From Tamarix chinensis (Eukaryota > Streptophyta > Magnoliopsida > Caryophyllales > Tamaricaceae), in contig CM060174.1 in NCBI GenBank assembly GCA_030549775.1, positions 92,706,132 through 92,770,131 on the forward strand: 64,000 nt of DNA, written 5' to 3'. The notes below the pieces were generated by a model. It ran no database searches. It saw only the letters and a program-made list of their open reading frames with translations, and was not told where the DNA came from. Shown here piece by piece: positions 1 to 10,746 of the stretch (position 1 is the first letter of the stretch; each line of letters opens with the position of its first letter). The position numbers and the translations under genes were made by a program.

Positions 1-2830
1 ATTATTAGTCATGATTAATATGTACCTTATTAGTATTATCATTGAAATTTGGCTTATTTAGTCTATCTAATAAAAGAAAAAATAATAAGCTGGGATAAGA
101 ACAGGGCCCTAATAAGTCAGATATTTGATTTAGAAATCAATTTCCAATATAGTCCGTAATTCAGTTTTCTCCGCCAACACAGCAGCCACATTTCTATTTG
201 CCAAAAAGAAGGAAAAAAATTCACCATGCTCAGAGGCCAGAGCCCAAGCCAAGGCGACGGTTTCTATATAAGCTTTCAAAGCATAAATTAGAAACACAAT
301 CCTAGGTGGCAAAAAAACTTTTAGGAAAGAAAAAAGAACATGAATTCCAAGAACTGCCATCCAAGAGTGTGGTTGCATCACATTAACTAGCATAAGAGCA
401 TTCTTAAGTTTAAACCATATTGATAAAAATTCTGTGGCAGCATTTAGAAAGAGTGGTTCTTGGTGAATAATAGAAAATCAAGAAGGGAAAACACACACAC
501 ACACACACATATATCACATCTTTTACAAGGACTGCATTAATCTTCAAAATTACATCAACATGAACACTCGACTTATCTTGACACATCCCCCCCCCCAAAC
601 ACACAACAAGATTTCAAAAACAAAATTCTCAGCAAATCAAGTTGTATCAGATCCAGATTTTAACCAAAATACATAGGGGGTCGAGTTTAGATTGTACAAC
701 TTTTTACCCTCAACTGTTCAAGAAACTCACCAGATGGTTCAACTTTCCCTCCTCTACAAGGGACGGACCTCAGAGATTTGGATTTCTCCAATTAGTTATT
801 GGGATGTGAGCAGTTAGAGCTTGTCAGTGGAATAAACGGAATGGAATTTCCAAACATTTCATATAATGCTATTAGTGGTGCTATAGGGCATAATGTGAGT
901 CAGCTGTGTCATCAGGTGGTCGTTTCATTGAGGAGTAATTACTTCACGGAGAATCTGTAGAGCAACTTTGATAAGACTAGGGTGCTGGATCATTCTTCTA
1001 CTGATTTAATCTATGGGTTTCTTCTGTATGATTTTGGAGGGAGCAATATCAATACTTCAATGACGCATGCATCATGGTACAACTCTCGAGAAAGGAATGA
1101 GAGAAATCAAAGGAGGGTCGTACAGGAAATCATAGAAGTGAGAGCAGAGACCAAAGAGATATGAGAGGAATAACAGCTTTAGCTTTTTCTCTAAAACAAG
1201 GACGTGAAAAATATGTTGTTTAAGGTAGCAGCTATTGCCCTCTTGGGTTTTTTTGGCCACATAAGGCACCATAAATGATTAAAATCATAGTCGTTCTAAC
1301 TTGCAAACCTTTGAACTGCCAAAGTAAAGCATTTCACTTATTTATCTGAAAAGAAAAGTCGCTGAGTGAGTTGGCTGGCACTGCTAATGTTGATGACTAT
1401 ACTATGACCTAATTTTGAAAACTTACAGTACGAGGGATACCAAATAATAATATGCATTAGTCTAGTGCTAAACACTAAGTGGTCTAGGAAACTAAAGGTC
1501 CCAAGTCAATTCTTCTCTAAAACAGTATTCTCCGCAAGTCCATTGGAAGCGTCCCTCAAGTAGGAGCAAGGTTGTGTCCATCTTGACAGAATTCAGACAA
1601 GGTATCATATCTTACCTTCTTCTATGGTATAGACACAAAATTATTATTTTCGTGTTTCCATTTTTGGACAAAATCCCAAAAGCAAGAGTGGGGTTATGAA
1701 TATTACAAAAGGGGGGAAATAGTAACAAGGCTATTAAAGCAGAAGCAAGTCATATTTAATTTCATCTTGAACACATGAAAATAGAAAGGGAGGGGAGGCT
1801 AGAGAAATCACAAGACCACAAGGAGCTGAGTTATGGTTAGCTACATTACATCATTATTTCCCAAAAGGACCTTTGGTAGGGTAATTTTTTAATCACATAA
1901 AACCACTACCCTTTTTTAGGCCTGGGAAAGCATCCCTATGTTTTTCTTTTAGCATGTACCGCAACTAATTAATAACATGACTGAATACTGCAAGAAGAGC
2001 AAGCTGTGCTAATTGTTATTATTATTCTTCAATTGCAAATTAAAAAGGCAAGAGGAAAATAGGAGAAAAGTTTTTTTTTTTGGGTCTTTCTCCAATAATA
2101 TTCAGTCCATCACTCAACTAGAAACCAAGTTCAGAGTAGTTCAACAGAAAATGTTAAATAAGTATTTTACCATAAGCACACAAAAGAAAGTTAACTCGAT
2201 CACATTTGACGTGACTACACTGATGAAATGAAGCAATGAGGAGAGAAAGCCCACAGAAGCAAAAAGATGAGAGTCTGCCAGAATGGGTCTTAAAGGGGGA
2301 TAGATATTGGACATGCCTGATAAGGCTGTGCGTGAAATGCTGAAAAGGAGATAACAGGTGGATATCTGTGACAGCTTCCTCAAACATGATATGATAAAAC
2401 GATCACACGAAGTGTTAACAGATGAATCGGACTTTTTTTATTTTGCTAGCAACACATAATGGCGATTCATTCATAGATAATAATAGGTACGGGATAGCAT
2501 GGTTCATCTAATGGAAAGTACCAACCAAAAATGAAAATTAAAACATTCACACATTATTAAGTATGAGCCCACACAAGAATGGAGACCGTTCAGCCATGAT
2601 AGTTCTTTAGATCAGCGTCAGTTGATAAAAACCTGGTTCTCCATTCCGAGGATAAGACTAGATACGCCTATTACCGGTTAATGATGAACAGCACCAAGCA
2701 TACCAAAAAAAAAACAACTAGAAGCTGATCCCTAATTGGGTAGAAGAGAGCAGCATCCCAGGAAAAATTAATAAAAGCAGTATTAGTGAATAAGAGTATA
2801 ATTTTTAGGAGCGCAAGCACAAAATGAATG
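1..2830. other. Intergenic stretch, no gene recognised
   Basis: Open frames here are short (at most 87 codons), and none shows a recognisable domain or splices into a family I know. The right end is presumably the 3' flank and UTR of the minus-strand glycosylase gene. There is a CA microsatellite near 491-510 and a run of C near 588-597. The rest is ordinary AT-rich sequence. A transposon relic too decayed to recognise by eye is possible. Confidence 0.5.
491..510. repeat. (AC)n dinucleotide microsatellite
   Basis: About ten uninterrupted AC units followed by a short AT stretch. A simple sequence repeat with no evident function. Confidence 0.9.
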
Positions 2831-4177
2831 TTACCCCATGTTCATAATGCCATTCATAGGATCAATAAACTGTGGTGCAGCCTGTTGCTGCTGATGATGT
2901 GGATGCTCTTGGTCTTCCTGCAATTGCTGCTCTTGTTGTTGCTGCTGCTGCAACCTCATGCCAGTATTTGAGACAGCAGCCGAACTAGGAGTCCCTTTTG
3001 CCTCAATAAACCTCCAAAGATACCAAGCCGCAACAGACCTATAGGGCCTCCATTTCTCACATAATTGCTCCATCTGAGAAGGCCTCGGCAAGTCCTCTAA
3101 ACCACAAAGCAATTGCACTCCTTTCCTAACACCTAAATCATTGACTGGAAGCACATCTGGTCTATGCAGCGAGAAAATCATAAACATATGCACTGACCAG
3201 GATCCAATCCCATTGACCATAGTAAGCATAGTGAACAAAGATTTATCATCCATATGAATTATAGACTGATCAGACAAAATCCCATTTTGATACTTCCTAG
3301 CTAAATCATGAAGGTAGCTTGCCTTTCGAGCCGAGACTCCAATTTTCCGGAGCTCTGCTGGATCTAATGCGAGAACAGCTTCGGGGAGGACACCAGATTC
3401 GCCGCCGCAGAGGCTAATGAAGCGACCGTAGATGGACGTCCCGGCTTTGTACGCGAGTTGTTGATACAGAATGCTCTTGGTTAGGGCAAGAAACGGAGGA
3501 TGATAAGAGTCGAAAGTCGGAGGTTGATGAATATTAATTAGAGTAGCTAAAAGGGGATCGACGTTTCGAAGATGTCGGAGAGCAAGCTCAATTTCACCTT
3601 CACAAGACAAGGGCCGAGCCACAATGCGAGGGACTAATTGTGTTCTACTCTGCGAAACGACTAATTTACTCCTGGAATTTCTCGAATTTAAAGCGGGAGC
3701 CGGAGGAGGCTTAGGGGGTTCCGGCACGGTGGTGATAGCGGTGGAGTGAGTGACCGAATCGGGGATAGCAGAGTCGGACACGTTGGACACGGCATTCCCG
3801 GGAGTGTCCGGAGAGAGTTTCCTAATTTTTCGAGGACGAGATGGTAACTTGGCAGCCGGAGAAGGGTTTTGCGACGGCACGTTGACTAATTCGGAGGCCA
3901 TCTCGGTAGCTTGCGTGAGGGATGCGAATGAGTTCGTCAAGGGCTGAATTTCAGGGTGGGGAAGAGGCTGAGACTGAGGATGGAGCTGCTCTGGTGCTTG
4001 AGATTGTAGGGGTTGAATTTGCTCAGCCATTGAAAACTGAGGATTGACACGGCTAGTATCCAGAGCATCGACGGCGGAATTAGTAGTTCCGGCGGTGATG
4101 GTGGTCGACAAATTGGCCGCAGTAGTCGTCGTAGAGGGGCTACCGGTGGCGGAGGCGGTTGAGGAAGGAGGGTCCAT
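2831..4177 (-). CDS. HhH-GPD DNA glycosylase (AlkA / 3-methyladenine DNA glycosylase II-like)
   Basis: Seen: one uninterrupted frame of 448 codons. Residues 1-165 are low complexity (Ser/Thr-rich, then Gln/Pro-rich), with a basic patch near 114-121 (RPRKIRKL) that could be a nuclear localisation signal. The catalytic region is about 195-395. It holds the helix-hairpin-helix with its Gly hairpin at 316-330 (VNGIGSWSVH at 321-330) and the VNDLG segment with Asp347 in the place of the family's catalytic aspartate. The C-terminus (409-433) is a Gln/His tract. Family knowledge: these monofunctional glycosylases flip out alkylated bases such as 3-methyladenine and cut the N-glycosidic bond, starting base-excision repair; plant members are usually nuclear. 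The start at 4177 is the first in-frame ATG; Met50 is an alternative that would remove part of the tail. The catalytic core appears intact, so I read it as functional. Exact substrate range cannot be read from sequence. Confidence 0.93.
   Translation of the reverse strand: MDPPSSTASATGSPSTTTTAANLSTTITAGTTNSAVDALDTSRVNPQFSMAEQIQPLQSQAPEQLHPQSQPLPHPEIQPLTNSFASLTQATEMASELVNVPSQNPSPAAKLPSRPRKIRKLSPDTPGNAVSNVSDSAIPDSVTHSTAITTVPEPPKPPPAPALNSRNSRSKLVVSQSRTQLVPRIVARPLSCEGEIELALRHLRNVDPLLATLINIHQPPTFDSYHPPFLALTKSILYQQLAYKAGTSIYGRFISLCGGESGVLPEAVLALDPAELRKIGVSARKASYLHDLARKYQNGILSDQSIIHMDDKSLFTMLTMVNGIGSWSVHMFMIFSLHRPDVLPVNDLGVRKGVQLLCGLEDLPRPSQMEQLCEKWRPYRSVAAWYLWRFIEAKGTPSSAAVSNTGMRLQQQQQQEQQLQEDQEHPHHQQQQAAPQFIDPMNGIMNMG
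2918..2951 (-). repeat. Glutamine-codon repeat in the glycosylase C-terminus
   Basis: A CAG/CAA-rich run on the minus strand encodes the poly-Gln stretch around residues 410-420, followed by a His/Gln stretch. Such in-frame trinucleotide tracts often vary in length between alleles. It lies outside the catalytic domain. Confidence 0.8.
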
Positions 4178-4576
4178 AGCTCATGAAGAGAAAAGAAAGG
4201 GTTTTCTTGCGGTACCAATGTTACGCACAGTTGCACACTTGCAGGCTTGCAGCAGTAGAAGTTGAAATATTGACCCAAAATAATTTCTTATCTCCGCGTC
4301 GGGTTCAGACCAGTGTACTAATTAGAAAATTTGGGTCGTTTTCGATAACGTTAACTCTGGTTTGATATAGGATGACACGGGTAAAAAATTTATTCTCATA
4401 TCTTATATATTTTTTAAAATAAATATTTATTTTAGAATTTAATATAATTTAAAATAAATATTTTATTAAAAATATTTTTATTATTTTTGAAAGATATAAA
4501 ATAGAAGAAAGTTTGTTTCATTTTTATTATCACATACCAAACAAGCTTAGATGAAATAAAATTCGTATCACATTTA

Positions 4577-4815
4577 GTGCTTGTTTGGTATGAGGGTAAT
4601 AGGGGTGGAAAAATTACCTCCATATTTTATGTATCTTATATAATCTATTTAAAATTAAATATTTTTATTCTAATGAATACCCATTTTAGATCTTAATTTA
4701 ATTTAAAATGGGTATTTCATTAAAATATATTTATTATTATTAAATACTTAATATAAAAGATGCAAAATAGAGGAGAAAATTTTCCACTCCTATTACCCCC
4801 GTACCAAACAAGCCC
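4577..4815. mobile_element. Tourist-like MITE (copy 1, 239 bp)
   Basis: Seen: imperfect terminal inverted repeats of about 35 bp. The left end reads GTGCTTGTTTGGTATG and the right end, reversed, reads GGGCTTGTTTGGTACG. TTA stands directly outside both ends (4574-4576 and 4816-4818). The inside is AT-rich and has no coding capacity. Known: a 3-bp TTA/TAA target duplication with a TTGTTTGG-type terminus is typical of Tourist elements mobilised by PIF/Harbinger transposases. A second 239-bp copy lies at 45594-45832. An older relative that keeps only the right terminus seems to end at about 4546. Confidence 0.82.
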
Positions 4816-4818
4816 TTA

Positions 4819-5570
4819 AAGATAAAATTATTATTATTATTATTATTTATAATACTATTGTTAATTTTATAACAATTATATATAATCATAATATTACTAT
4901 AAATACATATACTAATATTTATATTTTTATTAATTATAATAATGATATACGAAAAAAAATATTTATAAAAAATAAAAAAATTATTAATATTATTATTTTT
5001 AATAATATTATATGTAGTAGTATTAGTAACAAAAATAATTTTATTGTTTATAATAATTATATATAATATTAATATTTATGACAATAATAATAAATTTGTA
5101 TTATTGTTATTGTTAAACATATTGTTATTGTAATTATTATTATAACTATATTAATAATATTACAAATAACTATAGCAATCAAGAAAGTAGTTAATATAAT
5201 AATTATTAATGCATAAGTATAATAATAATAATGGTAATATGTTTGAATATTAAAAAAATAATTATGATAACAAATTTTTTTTTGGATTATATTTATAAAT
5301 ATGTAAATAATAATTATTATTGTTATTATAATTAATTTTAATTTTAATAATAATTTTTGATATTACAAGTATTAGTATAATTAACATTATTATTGTTAAT
5401 ATTATTATAATTAGTATACTAATTTTTAATAATAATCTTATTGGATTTATTATCATTATTATGAATAATATTATATTTATAAATATGTAAATATATATTG
5501 ATTATGATTATTATAGTAATTATATTAACAATAATAATAATAATAATAATAAGTTATTTCAAATCTAATT
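4819..5570. repeat. Extremely AT-rich TAA/TTA-type low-complexity tract
   Basis: About 750 bp made almost wholly of A and T, with irregular TAA, TTA and ATT trinucleotides and a clean (AATAAT)n stretch near 5528-5552. The 64-codon frame on the minus strand at 5262-5456 is Ile/Asn/Lys only and is a composition artefact. Decayed microsatellite is the simplest reading. Confidence 0.8.
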
Positions 5571-6404
5571 CTCATCAAATTAGAATAACACTATTTAGAT
5601 TAGATAAAAAAAATTGAGACAATAAAAATAGGACCTAAATCATATTTTAATCAGAAAGTAAAAATAAGTAAAATTATCAAAATAAGAAGAAATAGTGTTT
5701 ATATATACCCTTTTGGAATATTATATCACATATTATTGTATTTTAAGAAATTATATAATATACCATTATTCTTAATTTGTTAAACTTATGTTACGTCCGC
5801 CGAATTTTATGTTAGGCTTGGTAATGTGGAATTTACGTATGACTTTTTAATATAAATTGACAAAAAGATCATTGTCTTGAAGGTACAACCATTTACTGAT
5901 ATTCAACCTACCATTTTTTATCCTTATCCTTCAACCCTCCCACTACCAAAAATTAGGGATAAATTTATTGGTCAGGGTGCATAATTAGTGTAAAATAAAA
6001 TCAGAAAAATATCAAATCAAAATTAATTGAAAATTCAAGCCCACCTTCTACCATAACTAGTTATTCCAAAAGCACACGTTTTGGTCGGCACCCAATTTCC
6101 AGTCTTTTTTTTTTTTGTTCTTCCTAAAACTGCTACGGGTAGTTAATTAATTAAATCCAGAATTGCACAACTGAATAAATTAATCCATAGTTAAATTCAT
6201 ACTAAGCGTTGTCCCTGTGTCGCTCTCGCTCTACCTCCCTTTAGCTCCTCACAGGTAGGTTTCTGAAATGTGAGTAGTTTTTTTTTTTTTATAAGTAAGT
6301 TGTATACGCTAATACTTACGCAGGCGAGAGAAGCGTGGTCGCGGAAGCGATGGAACGGCGACAGGAAAGGCTTGTCCCAGGACTTCTCTGACGTATTTTA
6401 ATTT

Positions 6405-6535
6405 AATATTTATTTAGAGTTATTTATTAAAAATATTTATCTAAAATAACTAATTATTTTTAAAAAAAATTAACTTAAAAATTTTAAGTAATTAATTTAA
6501 ATAATTATTTTTAATAAATAACTTCAAACAACCAT
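6405..6535. mobile_element. Small foldback (MITE-like) element
   Basis: The segment around GTTATTTATTAAAAATA at about 6419-6435 recurs inverted near 6503-6526, separated by AT-rich sequence, so the region can form a hairpin. No clear target duplication was seen, so this may be a truncated MITE or a chance AT-rich palindrome. Confidence 0.4.
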
Positions 6536-6755
6536 TTAATTATTCGGGGAAAAATCGGTCTTCTTCTCTTGCTGTCTCAAAGCAGCTTATCGCGTCTGTC
6601 CTCCAATGGGCCGGTGCGGACAAGAAAAATTGATGTGAGCTCACACCTTAATATTCTGTGATGTACTACGTCGTCATCGTAGGAACGGGTCATCGTTTTA
6701 TGGATGGCTGTGAATTTCATTGACGTCAGCCATAGAATCTGTCCAATTTGATTGA

Positions 6756-6854
6756 GCACTCGTTTAAATTTCTTTATAAAAAATTATAAAATATTTTTAA
6801 AATAATTAATTATTATAAATAATTATTTTTTATAAAAAGATCCAAACAAGTACT
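6756..6854. mobile_element. Short inverted-repeat element, about 100 bp
   Basis: The left arm (AGCACTCGTTTAAATTTC and on) and the right arm (reversed AGTACTTGTTTGGATCTT and on) match over about 30 bp around an AT-rich loop. The termini resemble the Tourist-type ends of the 239-bp MITEs in this window. The target duplication is unclear. Confidence 0.45.
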
Positions 6855-6859
6855 AAAAT

Positions 6860-9800
6860 GAATAAAAAAATTGACCATTTTCATAACTCGTCAAAGGCCA
6901 GATTTATGGTTTGTTTTTTTTTAGTGTGAAAAATGATTTCATTGTGTTTTTTGTGTTATAATAAACAAGTTGCAAGTATAACATATCCATGCTGGACTAG
7001 CACTTTCATGAGCTTAGCTACTGTAGTCTCTCACTTACCATCTTAGAAAAAGAAAAAAAAAAATTCCTGAAAGGTGTACTTTCCGTTCCGGCATATCCAA
7101 TTCCATTGTCGTGGCAGCAAGGGTCTAGGTTGGTCTCAGGATTCGCTTAATTGTACCGTATGCAATGCCTTAACAGAGCCGGATGCTACGATGATGCAAT
7201 TCCAGTAGTCGTAAACAATTGACCGGATTCCGTGATCTTGTTTTCTTTTCCTATCACCCGTTTGCTTTTGCAATTTTTGGATAGTAATTTTCCATAGCAA
7301 GCAATCAAATTGTGGATGCCATATCCCCGATTATCATCGTCAATGATATTTTATATAAGGTGGCAGGATTTTTTATTATTTTTTACATTAAACATTAGTA
7401 AATATTTATAAATATTAGAAAAATATCAGCCCGTAATTAAAATATATCTAATAAATTGGTAAGATTTAAAAATCGTGGTGTGCTACTAATTTCTCGTATC
7501 AGCTAATTCAAAATTCAATCAATATCTGTCGATATCCTTTACATCAAATATTGACATATCTAGCTTCTAACAAGATGCATTGACCCCCCCCCTAAACTTA
7601 TAAGCCAAACAGTTTTCTATATCCTAATATTTTATTTTATTTATTGTGTGATTGATAAACAAACACATTTTGAACGGCATAGATGGAAGTTCAGAGTTAA
7701 TAAAATAAAATGACCAAAATCATAGGCATAAACACAAGCAAATTAAACATTTTTATGTGACATCTTTGGTATTGACTCGTCGACTAATAAAGAGACCGAC
7801 TCATTACTTAATAAATCAGGATTCTCTTTTCACTATTTTTTCTTGTCCGTTGTTTTCTAAAGTATCATGGAATTTTGATATTCTGCAGCACCATGCCCCT
7901 TCCTTTTCTACGCATGAAAATCTCCAAGTATATAATATAGTGGTAGTAAAACAACACCTCTCAAAAAATGGTTTTATTCATACAGATATTTGATATTCAT
8001 ATTCCCTTGTGGTTTATACTTTCCCTTTCCTTAAATATTAGAAGGCAATTAGATGGAAAAATGACTTATTGCCCTTTTCATCTTCATTCTTCTATAGTTT
8101 CAGTCGGCCATTTTTTAATGTATCTATGACTTTTGTGCCTCATGTAGGTATTATTGTGTTTAAGGACCTATTTACAAAGTTATGGGTTTGACCCGACTAT
8201 ATCATGTCCAACTATTATTTGTGTAGGTTGTTGCAGCTCCTGATTTGATGCTAGCATATATGGATTTCTTTTCTTTCCTTCCTTTCTTTGCATTAGCGAG
8301 AAAAGAAATGATCTTCCTCCGAGCCTTCACCAAAGATTGCCAATGGCTATGGTATTTGGTGGTGATGGTGGCTATATGGCCTCGTTTGTGCTTCAGATTG
8401 ATAATATCCTTACTAGCCTCATGGGTCAGGTGCTTACAACTCGTGGCTGAGTCATTGTGTATTGTCTAAATGCAGTTTGTTCCACCAACCTCCTCATGGT
8501 ACCGATCAATTGGTGCCTAGTCTGAATGTACGTCTATGACCTTTGGTCCGTCGCGGATGCATATGAAAAACTTTCCATCCCGTCCTTAGATGGCTTGAAA
8601 CTCGTGATAATCTGGTGCTGAGGAATTGTAGCATACGCATTGATCTAGCTTTATTTCATATCGCATTCTGCGGTTAGTGTCGGAATGGGCTCCTCGTACA
8701 TGCTATTGAGGAAAGTGTTTGGCAACTCAATGTAATCAAATATTCAACATAAATCCTTTGAGCTGCCCTAGAGAAGAGCCACTTCTGAGTCGTGTTCATA
8801 TAAGCAATGGAAGCTTGAGGCAGAGGCGTTCATGGAAAGGAATTTTAGATGTTGAGAGGCTTATAGTCCTTTTTTATTTTTATTTTTTGATAATTGGATA
8901 AACGTCATACACAACGATCAGCAAACCAACATAGACACTAAAGTAAACTCACTTAAATACTACTCCTCATATTAGTGCCCATACATGATGGATCATGTCA
9001 TCAATACTATAATTAAAATCGTTATGGCTATTATTGATCCAAAATCCAATCCTCATTTTAACTAACATCATCATCATCCTAGCTTATAGTCTTTGAAGAG
9101 AGGAGAGAATTATATTTACCCCTCGCTATGATTCTTCATAATACAAAAACCTGTTGGCCACCAGGTAATTCTAACTTTTTGTTTCATTGATATATCGTAG
9201 TTCAAGTCTTACTATATTTTTCCTCTCATAGTGTTTGTTTTCTTGCAGGATATTTTAGGTTTGGTCATATCAATATTGCTATTGGGGGATTTCAGCTTAG
9301 TGCTACTTACTCTATTGCAGTTGTATGCAATCTCATTGGCAAATGCAAACAAAATCCGATTAGTGAGATCATACTCAATCTACTAAATCAGAGTTCAAAG
9401 ATATACTTGCCTTCACCAATTAGGAGGTACTACTCCAAAACCATTGTTGTACTCAACAATTTGAACAAAATGAAGGCCACAGTCCTTAGTTTTCATTATA
9501 AATAATCACCAACCCCCCCCCACCACCAAAATTACAATCAAGCCCCATACACATATATACATAGAGGATGAGCTTTGGGGGAGCTTGTACAAAAATGAGA
9601 AGGGGGAATCCAATAGAAAGAAGAAAAGATGGAAAGTTTGGGCTGAGATTAAAAGGATTAGAGTTGAGATCCATCACAAAAAAAAAGAGAGAAAGAAGGA
9701 GATGATATTGAAAGGAACGAGAATCACAAAATAGAGGCAGTAGTAGAAAATAAAATGGCTCCAACTTCCAAAAGAAAAGAGAGAGGGAAGAGTAAAAAGA

Positions 9801-10590
9801 GGGCATCATAGGTTAAGCCAACAAAAACGCACGGGATTGAGTCGAAACTTAGGCTAAGGCTCAGGTTTTTTATCATTCAAAGTTTAAAACTATGGAGGCA
9901 TTATATATATATAAAAGATACACCCGTTTTCATTTAGACTCAAGGGAGGTAGTTAGGTTATATTCAAAAGGATTAAGCCAACGTTGCCAAAATCCGAATC
10001 CAATATAGATGGGGTTTAAAAATATATCATCATCGGCTAATACACCCCCCCCCAAAAGGTTAGATATTACAATCTAAATAGAATGATAAATTAAATGGAC
10101 TAGTTGGTGGACCTAATGGTCTACAATCCAATAACCCATAATCTAAACAACTTAAAATTAAAAGACAAGACAATCACTATACGATGTTCAATCCAATTTC
10201 AACTTTGAAAAAGTCATATAAAATTGAGTCCAATCAAGGTGTTTACATTCACACACCAAAATATATATATATATATATTATGCATGAGTAAGTATGACCT
10301 AAAGCCCATCAAAATTTAAAATATAGGAGGGATTGAGGTTTGTATCAAGATTTGTTATGTTTATTTTACCTCTTAGAAGTTTGATCCCATTTCCTGCCAG
10401 AACTAATGCTTTATTCAGTCATGGACCAAGGCATTAAGCACGAATTGCTCCTGTCTATGCTTTATGGAATGTTACATCCTTTGTCAATGTTGTAAGATAC
10501 TTCTATCACAACTCTTTATGATTTCATTATTGTTGAAATTTTGATATAGTTTGAGTGAGAATGAGAGTAGAGAACGTCTAGCCCCAAATT
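6860..10590. other. Gene-free stretch, nothing recognised
   Basis: I see no ORF or splice pattern here that matches a known plant family. Frames at 7757-7993, 8245-8469 and 9486-9809 are short or compositionally biased. Around 9560-9810 the plus strand is strongly purine-rich. Runs of C occur near 7566, 9512 and 10046. Probably decayed repeat DNA. Confidence 0.45.
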
Positions 10591-10599
10591 TCCTAAGCT

Positions 10600-10746
10600 T
10601 TTGAAAAAATCGTTTATTGTTGAAAAAAATATGAGCAATATATGTAAGAAAACAAAATTGATCAATTATTAATTGAAAGAACATATTAGTTGCATCGTGA
10701 TTACTCAATGCCCTGAAGCAAAAACATTTGGACCTTAATAAAATCA
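10600..10746 (-). mobile_element. Copia LTR, left copy, part 1
   Basis: This segment matches 22640-22760 in the same orientation (shared ATATGAGCAATAT, then AAGAAAACAAAATT). It is interrupted at 10746 by a Gypsy LTR, and the match resumes at 14015. The two copies flank the minus-strand Copia coding relic and so look like its LTRs. The outer end is not clearly defined. Confidence 0.55.

Noticed and set aside
130..393. 87-codon minus-strand frame that faintly recalls an RNase H-like segment
   Set aside because: No catalytic acidic residues in the right places and no neighbouring RT; resemblance too weak to report.
3937..4278. 113-codon minus-strand ORF and overlapping plus-strand ORFs near 4044-4365
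   Set aside because: Shadow frames of the glycosylase N-terminus and its 5' UTR.
5262..5456. 64-codon Ile/Asn/Lys ORF
   Set aside because: Product of the TAA/TTA-rich tract.
8245..8469. Hydrophobic 74-codon ORF
   Set aside because: Looks membrane-like by composition only; no homology recognised and no ATG-led gene structure around it.
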